A DNA stretch of 5,602 nucleotides from Evtepia sp. (GTDB lineage Bacteria > Bacillota > Clostridia > Oscillospirales > Oscillospiraceae). The notes under the pieces are model-generated. The model saw only the letters and a list, made by a program, of their open reading frames with translations. It had not been told where the DNA came from and searched no databases. The translations under genes and the position numbers were made by a program. Positions 1 to 4,433 of this stretch are shown piece after piece. The stretch covers positions 1 through 5,602 of the forward strand of contig JAQSXW010000063.1 in assembly GCA_029256465.1 (NCBI GenBank), given 5' to 3'. Every line of letters begins with the position of its first letter. The stretch's first letter is position 1.

Positions 1-54
1 GTCACAATTTCACCAATGGGTTCAGAAGCCTTTGCAACAGATGCAAATGTTTAA
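1..54 (+). CDS. Possible C-terminal tail of a plus-strand gene entering from the left (unidentified)
   Basis: Reading from base 1 gives 17 codons (ending ...GSEAFATDANV) and a TAA stop at 52-54. I do not recognise the product. The main support is indirect: a rightward intrinsic terminator lies about 36 bases downstream, so a rightward transcript should end here. The frame is uncertain. The frame starting at base 2 is also open to a TGA at 71-73 and would fit the terminator equally well. Only sequence to the left of the window can decide. Confidence 0.25.
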   Translation, partial: VTISPMGSEAFATDANV

Positions 55-90
55 TGACTTATCGTTATACTGATGTAAAACTGATTTATT

Positions 91-130
91 TGCCGCCAAG
101 GCCTGCCCAACTTTAGGCGGCATCTTTTTT
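91..130 (+). terminator. Intrinsic terminator of the upstream rightward gene
   Basis: TGCCGCC (91-97) pairs perfectly with GGCGGCA (116-122). AAG/CTT (98-100 with 111-113) can add inner pairs. The stem is followed by TCTTTTTT (123-130). The T tract lies only on the right, so it ends plus-strand transcription. Confidence 0.75.
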
Positions 131-271
131 ACCGCTTCAAGGCACATGGAATGTGTAGAATTAATACAAGAGCGGATGCCTGCGGAGGGAATGGAGAATA
201 ACAATTTTGTATTGTCTTTCCAGGAACCATACTGGTACCACTGTAGCAGCCATCATATGATTGAGTATGAG

Positions 272-322
272 AAAAAAATCACCAGCCCCGCCGTAAAACA
301 GACTTTCGCGGCGAGGCTGGTG
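272..322 (-). terminator. Strong intrinsic terminator of the rrf2-acd-fprA cluster
   Basis: On the minus strand a 14-bp stem, CACCAGCCTCGCCG (322-309) with CGGCGGGGCTGGTG (293-280), has one G-U pair and no mismatch. The loop is 15 bases and seven T follow (278-272). It begins 10 bases past the fprA stop codon, so it marks the 3' end of the cluster. Confidence 0.92.
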
Positions 323-331
323 TACACAAGC

Positions 332-1546
332 TTATTGCATGGATGTGAGAATCGCGTTGGCCAGAGTCGCAAGCTCCGTTTCCTTGTCCGATCCGAGAGA
401 GGACGCTATGCTCACGCGTTCATTGAGCACGTTCATGTTCTTCATCTCCTCGCTTAAGAACTTCTGCATCAGGTCGCCAGACTTGACTGCCCAAGATCCA
501 TTTTCTATAACGGCTACCGTCCGGTTCTGAACATTCAGTGCCTTCATATGCATGAGGAAATTGTGCATGGACGGATACATTCCCAGATTATAAGTTACGG
601 AAGCCAGCACCATATGGCTGTATTTAAAGGACTCGGAAATCAGCTGAGAGACATCCGTAGAAGAAACGTCATAAATGGCAACGTTCGTCATGCCCTTGTC
701 GCAAAGCCTGGCAGCCAGGGCCTGGGCTACGGATTCGGTGTTGCCGTACATGGAAGCGTACGCCACGAGTACCCCTTTTTCCTCCGGCTCATAGCGGCTC
801 CAAGTGTCGTACTTCTGGATGAAATACTTGAGATCTTTGCGCCATACGGGTCCATGAAGAGGGCAAATGTACTTGATCTGGTCGAGGATAGCGCCTGCCT
901 TTTTCAGAAGAAGCTGAATATGCGGCCCATATTTCCCAACGATGTTGGTCAGATAGCGGCGGGCATCATCCAGCCAATCCCGATCGAAATTCACTTCGTC
1001 AGCAAATAGTTTGCCGTCCAACGCGCCAAAGGTTCCAAATGCGTCCGCGGAAAAAAGTACGCCGTTGGTGATATCGAAGGTCACCATGACCTCCGGCCAA
1101 TGAACCATGGGTGCAAAGACAAAGGTGACGGTATGCTTGCCAAAGCTGAAGGTATCGCCTTCCGCGACTTGGATGATTTCGTGGTCATCCACGTGGAACC
1201 CGAACTGACGCATCAGCATAAACGCCTTTTCATTGCTGATGACAACCACTTTGGGCCAGCGGAGCAGGATTTCCTCGATCGAACCGGCGTGATCCGGTTC
1301 CAGATGGTTGATAATCAGATAGTCCAGGGGCCGTCCGGCGAGAACATGCTCCATGTTTTCCAAGAGCTGTCGGCAGGCAGACCAATCTACGGTATCGAAC
1401 AGAGCCGTCTTTTCATCCAACAGAAGATAGGAGTTATAGGAAACGCCTCTGGGAATCGGATACGCATTTTCAAAGAGGGCGAGACGGTGGTCGTTGGCGC
1501 CCACCCAGTATAGATCTTCGGTCACATTTCTTACGTTGTACATCAT
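332..1546 (-). CDS. fprA: FprA-type flavodiiron protein (O2/NO reductase)
   Basis: Cytoplasmic flavodiiron protein, 404 residues, the usual length for the two-domain (class A) form. Residues 1-250 form the metallo-beta-lactamase-like diiron domain. Its ligand set is complete: H81, E83, D85 and H86 in the NHLEPDH motif, H149 in MVHWPE, D168 in LFSADAFG and H231 in PLHGPVW. Residues 258-404 are a flavodoxin domain with the FMN phosphate loop YASMYGNTE (263-271). Family members reduce O2 to water, and some reduce NO to N2O, using electrons from rubredoxin. There is no rubredoxin domain here, but the gene starts 15 bases after a gene whose protein ends in one. The two are likely co-transcribed and work as a donor-acceptor pair. 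It begins with two Met codons; the second (1541-1543) is better spaced from the Shine-Dalgarno. Whether O2 or NO is the physiological substrate cannot be read from sequence. Confidence 0.95.
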   Translation of the reverse strand: MMYNVRNVTEDLYWVGANDHRLALFENAYPIPRGVSYNSYLLLDEKTALFDTVDWSACRQLLENMEHVLAGRPLDYLIINHLEPDHAGSIEEILLRWPKVVVISNEKAFMLMRQFGFHVDDHEIIQVAEGDTFSFGKHTVTFVFAPMVHWPEVMVTFDITNGVLFSADAFGTFGALDGKLFADEVNFDRDWLDDARRYLTNIVGKYGPHIQLLLKKAGAILDQIKYICPLHGPVWRKDLKYFIQKYDTWSRYEPEEKGVLVAYASMYGNTESVAQALAARLCDKGMTNVAIYDVSSTDVSQLISESFKYSHMVLASVTYNLGMYPSMHNFLMHMKALNVQNRTVAVIENGSWAVKSGDLMQKFLSEEMKNMNVLNERVSIASSLGSDKETELATLANAILTSMQ

Positions 1547-1550
1547 TATT

Positions 1551-1557
1551 CCTCCTT
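1551..1557 (-). promoter_or_regulatory. Ribosome binding site of fprA, bearing on its start
   Basis: AAGGAGG lies entirely in the 15-base gap between the fusion gene and fprA. It is 4 bases from the first ATG (1544-1546), which is tight, and 7 bases from the second (1541-1543), which is ideal. The protein may therefore really start at the second Met (403 residues). The tight spacing suggests translation following on from the upstream gene. Confidence 0.8.
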
Positions 1558-1561
1558 CCGC

Positions 1562-3472
1562 TTATGCCTCAATAAATTGATCAACGGCCTCGGCACACTC
1601 AGGGCAGACCCAGCCTTCTGGAAGATCCTTGAACAGTGTGCCTGGTGCCACTCCGCTTTCCTCATCGCCCTCATCCGGCACATACTCGTAACCGCAGCCG
1701 CTGCACACGTAACGGGGGCCGATTGGCTCCGGCTTGGGCATCTGTGGTCTCTTCATCTTCACCATGGGAGGTGCGGTCTGCTTCTCACCGGTATCCAGCG
1801 CGGCTGCCAAAAGAGGCAGAATCTCATTCACATCCCCCACGATTCCATAGTCACAGTTCTTGAAAATCGGCGCGTTGCCGTTTTTGTTGATAGCCACAAT
1901 GATGGAGGCATCCTTAATACCCTTGAGGTGCTGGCTGGCGCCGGAGATGCCGCAGGCGATGTATAGATTCCCGGTGAATTTCTGGCCGGACATACCGACA
2001 TAACGGTTCAAAGGCAGATACTTCAGCGTCTCAGCAACAGGACGGGAGGAAGCAACGGCTGCGCCGGCGGCCTTCGCAAGGTTTTCCACCAACTTCATAT
2101 TTTTTTTCTCTCCGATGCCCTTACCGGCTGACACCACGCGTTCCGCTTGGGCGATGGGTGTATCCATGGGAATGCCGACCGTGAAATCAAAGCCATCCTT
2201 TTTCAGTGCTTCCACCAGCGAAGCGACCTGAGCCTTGGCATCGCCGTCGCGGAATATCTCCTTCTTACGGATGCCTGTGATGGGCGCAGGCTTCTTGGGA
2301 AGGCTGGAGGAGGAACCAGCCTCCTTGGGCTGCTTGCCCAAAATGTGCGAAGCAATCACCATACGCTGGATTTCATTTGTACCCTCATAGATTGTGGTAA
2401 TCTTGGCATCGCGGTACATCCGCTCCACTTCCATACCCTTGAGATAGCCGGAGCCGCCGAAGATCTGCAGCGCATCATTGGTGACCTCCAACGCAATGTC
2501 GGAGGCATATTGTTTGGCCATGGCGGATTCCATACCGAAGGGTTCGTGATGCTCCTTGAGCTCTGCTGCAGAGTAGACGAGGAACCGGGCGGTGCGCAGT
2601 TTAGTAGCCATGTCAGCAATCTTGAATGAAATCGCCTGATGGAAGCCGATGGGCTTACCGAACTGGACGCGCTCCTTGGCATAATCCACCGCCTGATCGA
2701 ATGCACCCTGAGCAATGCCCAGCGCCTGCGCCGCGATGCCGATACGGCCGCCGTCCAGCGTAGCCATGGCGATCTTAAAGCCATCGCCTTCCTTGCCCAG
2801 AAGGTTCTCCTTGGGAACCTTTACGTCGTTGAACAGAAGCTCCGCAGTGGAAGAGGAACGGATACCCATCTTGTCATAGTGGTCCCCGAACGCAAAGCCT
2901 TTCCAGCCCTTTTCCAGAATGAAGGCGGAGATGCCGCGGGTACCGATGTCGGGAGTCGTAACCGCAAAGATCACATAGGTATCGGCCTTGGGGGCGTTGG
3001 TAATGAAAACCTTTCCGCCGTTTAGGAGATAATAGTCTCCCTTGTCCACGGCAGTGGTCTCGGTGCCGCCGGCATCGGAACCGGCGTTGGGTTCTGTCAG
3101 GCCGAAAGCGCCGATCTTTTCACCATTGCATAGAGGGATCAGATACTTTTGCTTTTGTGTTTCATTGCCGAACGCAAAGATGGGCCAAGTACCCAGTGAT
3201 GTGTGTGCGGACAGAATCACGCCCGAACCGCCGTCCACCCGGGCCAGCTCCTCCACCGCGATGGCATAGCTGATCATATCCAGTCCTGCACCACCGTACT
3301 CCTTTGGAAAGGGAATTCCCATAAGGCCCATTTTGCCCAGCTTAGCCACCGCGTCATCGGGAAACTCGTTCTCCTTGTCCATGAGGAAGGCCAAGGACCT
3401 AATTTCTTCCTCCGCGAATGTTCGGACCTTGGCTCGGAGCAATTCCTGCTGTTGTGTGATCGTAAATAACAT
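1562..3472 (-). CDS. Acyl-CoA dehydrogenase - EtfA FAD domain - rubredoxin fusion
   Basis: A 636-residue, three-module flavo-iron protein, probably cytoplasmic. Residues 1-384 are a complete short-chain-type acyl-CoA dehydrogenase. They carry the flavin motif AFGLTEPNAGSD, KVFITN, LDGGRIGIAAQALGIA, ERVQFGKP, and YEGTNEIQR with the expected catalytic base at E363. After an SSSS/Pro linker, residues about 444-558 match the C-terminal FAD-binding domain of EtfA: SR at 476-477, GMSGQ, GISGASQHL (508-516), AINKNGNAPIF and DYGIVGD. A Pro/Lys linker (564-586) leads to a rubredoxin (587-636) with Cys 590, 593, 623 and 626. The EtfA N-terminal domain and EtfB are absent. Inferred job: oxidise an acyl-CoA, perhaps butyryl-CoA, and pass electrons by way of FAD to rubredoxin and then FprA, encoded next. 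The start at 3472 was chosen for its AGGAGG 8 bases upstream and its match to normal dehydrogenase N-termini. The reading frame stays open 17 codons further upstream, to 3523, but that stretch overlaps the operator and Shine-Dalgarno. Confidence 0.93.
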   Translation of the reverse strand: MLFTITQQQELLRAKVRTFAEEEIRSLAFLMDKENEFPDDAVAKLGKMGLMGIPFPKEYGGAGLDMISYAIAVEELARVDGGSGVILSAHTSLGTWPIFAFGNETQKQKYLIPLCNGEKIGAFGLTEPNAGSDAGGTETTAVDKGDYYLLNGGKVFITNAPKADTYVIFAVTTPDIGTRGISAFILEKGWKGFAFGDHYDKMGIRSSSTAELLFNDVKVPKENLLGKEGDGFKIAMATLDGGRIGIAAQALGIAQGAFDQAVDYAKERVQFGKPIGFHQAISFKIADMATKLRTARFLVYSAAELKEHHEPFGMESAMAKQYASDIALEVTNDALQIFGGSGYLKGMEVERMYRDAKITTIYEGTNEIQRMVIASHILGKQPKEAGSSSSLPKKPAPITGIRKKEIFRDGDAKAQVASLVEALKKDGFDFTVGIPMDTPIAQAERVVSAGKGIGEKKNMKLVENLAKAAGAAVASSRPVAETLKYLPLNRYVGMSGQKFTGNLYIACGISGASQHLKGIKDASIIVAINKNGNAPIFKNCDYGIVGDVNEILPLLAAALDTGEKQTAPPMVKMKRPQMPKPEPIGPRYVCSGCGYEYVPDEGDEESGVAPGTLFKDLPEGWVCPECAEAVDQFIEA

Positions 3473-3480
3473 ATCGTAAT

Positions 3481-3486
3481 CCTCCT
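3481..3486 (-). promoter_or_regulatory. Ribosome binding site fixing the fusion-gene start
   Basis: A perfect AGGAGG lies 8 bases before the ATG at 3470-3472. The alternative upstream ATG (3521-3523) has no such site and would add a 17-residue stretch foreign to the family. Confidence 0.85.
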
Positions 3487-3498
3487 CTTCAAGCTTCA

Positions 3499-3504
3499 AT
3501 AATA
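3499..3504 (-). promoter_or_regulatory. Candidate -10 element for the fusion gene and fprA
   Basis: TATTAT (5 of 6 match to TATAAT) lies 26 bases before the start codon, which leaves a short leader containing the ribosome site. No good -35 hexamer lies 16-18 bases upstream. The promoter may therefore be weak, activator-dependent or not real, with read-through from the regulator gene as the alternative. It overlaps the operator-like sequence at 3502-3526. Confidence 0.35.
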
Positions 3505-3526
3505 CTTGACAAGATTTATCCACTAT
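3502..3526 (+). promoter_or_regulatory. Operator-like site A upstream of the fusion gene (Rrf2/IscR-type)
   Basis: A 25-bp imperfect inverted repeat whose left half, ATACTTGAC, fits the ATASYYGAC half-site known for IscR type 1 sites. The right half ends in TCCACTAT and fits the mirrored half-site at most positions. It shares ATAATACTTGACAA (3499-3512) and a following TATCCA, at the same spacing, with the site in the regulator's own promoter. It overlaps the candidate -10 of the fusion gene. Binding by the local Rrf2 protein is inferred. Confidence 0.6.
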
Positions 3527-3532
3527 GTTTGC

Positions 3533-3558
3533 AAAAAAATTACCTACTCGCCGAATAG
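3533..3558 (-). terminator. Weak intrinsic terminator or attenuator after the regulator gene
   Basis: On the minus strand CTATTC (3558-3553), loop GGC and GAGTAG (3549-3544) form a 6-bp stem with one T-G pair, overlapping the regulator's TAG stop. TTTTTTT (3539-3533) follows after four bases. The stem is short, so termination would be partial. It would lower read-through from the regulator into the fusion gene and fits a separate promoter for the latter. Confidence 0.4.
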
Positions 3559-3954
3559 TATTTTCTGTAAGCTGTGCGTATCCAGTTCCTCATTCAGCTT
3601 CTTCTGAATAGACGACAAGTGATTATGAGCATGACACAAGTCATTCCCATGGGCTTTGCGCCACTCGCATTGATAACTTGGTTTCATGCAGGAACTGACC
3701 GAGAAACCTTCCTCCATGATCTGCATTAAGCGGTACAGGGTTACCTTCTCCAGTTCCGTTGCAAGAACGTAGCCGCCACCCGCCCCCCGCAAGATGTGGA
3801 TGATGCCGCCTTTCTGGAGCTTTTTTAGAATTTTGTAGGCAAATTGCTTTGGAATCTGCTCATTCCGAGCCAACTCTTCCGCAGTCAGGTGTACCCCGTC
3901 TGTAAGTGCCCGCAGTATCCGCAGTGCATAGTCCGTTTCCTTTGTAATCAGCAA
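3544..3954 (-). CDS. Rrf2-family transcriptional regulator with three candidate cluster cysteines
   Basis: A 136-residue DNA-binding regulator of normal length for Rrf2/IscR/NsrR proteins. Residues 1-65 are the winged helix: the typical N-terminus LLITKETDYALRILRAL, a recognition helix around 34-46 (IPKQFAYKILKKL) and a wing with RGAGGGYVLA (56-65). A long helix follows. C89, C96 and C107 lie where IscR and NsrR hold an iron-sulfur cluster, but their spacing (six then ten residues) differs from IscR (five and five); H108, H110 and H112 adjoin. The start is TTG at 3952-3954, with GGAGG 8 bases upstream and a family-like N-terminus. A further upstream TTG at 4005 falls inside the -35 box and is unlikely. 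It probably represses its own gene and the fusion-fprA pair in response to O2, NO or cluster status. This is inferred from context and shared operators, and the signal is unknown. Confidence 0.9.
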   Translation of the reverse strand: MLITKETDYALRILRALTDGVHLTAEELARNEQIPKQFAYKILKKLQKGGIIHILRGAGGGYVLATELEKVTLYRLMQIMEEGFSVSSCMKPSYQCEWRKAHGNDLCHAHNHLSSIQKKLNEELDTHSLQKILFGE

Positions 3955-3976
3955 GCAATCATCCTCCTTTTTTTCC

Positions 3977-4005
3977 ACTGTATCAAACTGGATATAATTT
4001 GTCAA
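3977..4005 (-). promoter_or_regulatory. Promoter of the Rrf2 regulator gene
   Basis: A perfect -35 TTGACA (4005-4000) and a -10 TACAGT (3982-3977, 4 of 6) are separated by 17 bases. Initiation around 3970 would leave a leader of only about 16 bases, filled by the AAAGGAGG ribosome site. The -35 and spacer lie inside operator-like site B, which fits autorepression. Confidence 0.65.
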
Positions 4006-4009
4006 GTAT
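3985..4009 (-). promoter_or_regulatory. Operator-like site B in the regulator promoter (Rrf2/IscR-type)
   Basis: On the minus strand it begins ATACTTGACAAATTAT and ends TATCCAGTTT, a 25-bp imperfect inverted repeat. The ATACTTGAC half matches the IscR type 1 half-site. The second half matches it partly, at about six of ten positions. It covers the -35 and spacer of the regulator promoter and is near-identical to site A at 3502-3526. The position suggests autorepression. Confidence 0.6.
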
Positions 4010-4022
4010 TATGGAGTCCATA
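4010..4022. repeat. Short perfect palindrome beside the regulator promoter
   Basis: TATGGA-G-TCCATA is a perfect 6-bp inverted repeat with a one-base centre, just upstream of the -35 of the regulator gene and directly abutting operator B. It could be a second protein site in the divergent region. It is short enough to have arisen by chance. Confidence 0.35.
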
Positions 4023-4125
4023 CACAAGTTGAGTTCATAGCCCTGTTACTGGAAGTGCTGAATATACTTAAACGAAATAAAGCGTGCAATAAAGGGGAAT
4101 ACGGACGAAAAGCTCCCGCAGACGG

Positions 4126-4154
4126 TTATTTTACAGCTGGCTGTGCAAAATACT
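4126..4154 (+). promoter_or_regulatory. Candidate rubredoxin promoter with inverted repeat in its spacer
   Basis: TTATTT (4126-4131, poor) and AATACT (4149-4154, 4 of 6) are 17 bases apart and would start transcription near 4161, just before the rubredoxin ribosome site. The spacer holds ACAGC-TG-GCTGT (4133-4144), a perfect inverted repeat placed where a repressor could block. A rival -10, TATACT at 4063-4068 (5 of 6), has no clear -35. I cannot choose firmly between them. Confidence 0.3.
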
Positions 4155-4178
4155 TTTGTTTCTTTTAAAAGGAGTATT
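4149..4178 (+). promoter_or_regulatory. Possible hairpin covering the rubredoxin ribosome binding site
   Basis: AATACTTTT (4149-4157) can pair with AGGAGTATT (4170-4178) through nine pairs, two of them G-U, around a 12-base loop. The right arm contains most of the Shine-Dalgarno AAAAGGAG (4167-4174), so the fold would hide it. The stem is AU-rich and weak. It forms only if transcription starts upstream of 4149, for example at the 4063-4068 element. Confidence 0.3.
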
Positions 4179-4182
4179 GCAA

Positions 4183-4335
4183 ATGAAGTATGAGTGCCCA
4201 TGCGGTTACGTCTATGATCCAAGCGAGGGCGATCCTGAAAACGGTATTGCTCCTGGAACTGACTTCGAAAGCCTCCCTGATGATTGGGTTTGCCCTGTAT
4301 GCGGAGCAGATAAAAGCGTTTTTGAAGCACTTTGA
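4183..4335 (+). CDS. Rubredoxin (stand-alone, 50 residues, CxCG first knuckle)
   Basis: A small cytoplasmic one-iron electron carrier, of typical size for a rubredoxin. It carries GYVYDP (8-13), [12 protein letters not shown] (15-26), [12 protein letters not shown] and a C-terminal phenylalanine region. The iron cysteines are C5, C7, C37 and C40. The first pair reads C-P-C-G-Y, one residue shorter than the usual C-x-x-C-G-Y, while the second pair (CPVCG) is normal. A Shine-Dalgarno AAAAGGAG ends 8 bases before the ATG. It is divergent from the regulator cluster and convergent with the NorV-like gene, whose product lacks its own rubredoxin. It may supply electrons to either flavodiiron protein in the window. 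The family call is secure; the partner is inferred. Confidence 0.93.
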   Translation: MKYECPCGYVYDPSEGDPENGIAPGTDFESLPDDWVCPVCGADKSVFEAL

Positions 4336-4343
4336 TTAAATGC

Positions 4344-4378
4344 AAAGGGCGGAGCTTCAATTGAGAGCTCCGTCCTTT
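4344..4378. terminator. Terminator hairpin between the convergent rubredoxin and NorV-like genes
   Basis: AAAGGGCGGAGCT (4344-4356) pairs with AGCTCCGTCCTTT (4366-4378) along 13 bp with one G-T pair and a 9-base loop. The A and T ends of the stem give a partial T tract in both directions, but no long T run follows on either strand. It begins 8 bases past the rubredoxin stop and lies about 55 bases past the stop of the opposing gene, so it probably serves both, better for rubredoxin. Confidence 0.75.
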
Positions 4379-4433
4379 CATCTTGCCTCGGGTCTTTATT
4401 CTATAAAGTGGTAGAGTAAATCTTCATGAGTTC

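Noticed and set aside
22..204. Minus-strand open frame of 60 codons
   Set aside because: TTG start without a ribosome site, and it runs antisense through the terminator at 91-130.
146..457. Plus-strand open frame of 103 codons left of and into fprA
   Set aside because: It crosses the strong minus-strand terminator and ends antisense inside fprA. It has only a weak ribosome site and resembles no family I know. I see no supported gene in 131-271.
548..1513. Plus-strand open frames within fprA and similar ones within the fusion gene
   Set aside because: They are antisense to strongly conserved coding sequence, with no ribosome sites or recognisable domains.
3473..3523. N-terminal extension of the fusion gene from an ATG at 3523
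   Set aside because: It would translate the operator and Shine-Dalgarno, and family members start at the equivalent of 3472.
3955..4005. Longer regulator protein from a TTG at 4005
   Set aside because: That TTG is the first half of the -35 box TTGACA. The TTG at 3954 has a proper ribosome site and the family N-terminus.
4150..4177. Third Rrf2-type operator before rubredoxin (ATACTT ... GAGTAT)
   Set aside because: The halves are spaced 28 rather than 25 bases apart and lack the GAC/GTC core, so it does not match sites A and B.
4046..4381. Minus-strand open frame of 111 codons opposite rubredoxin
   Set aside because: It is the antisense shadow of the rubredoxin gene and its terminator, with no family features.
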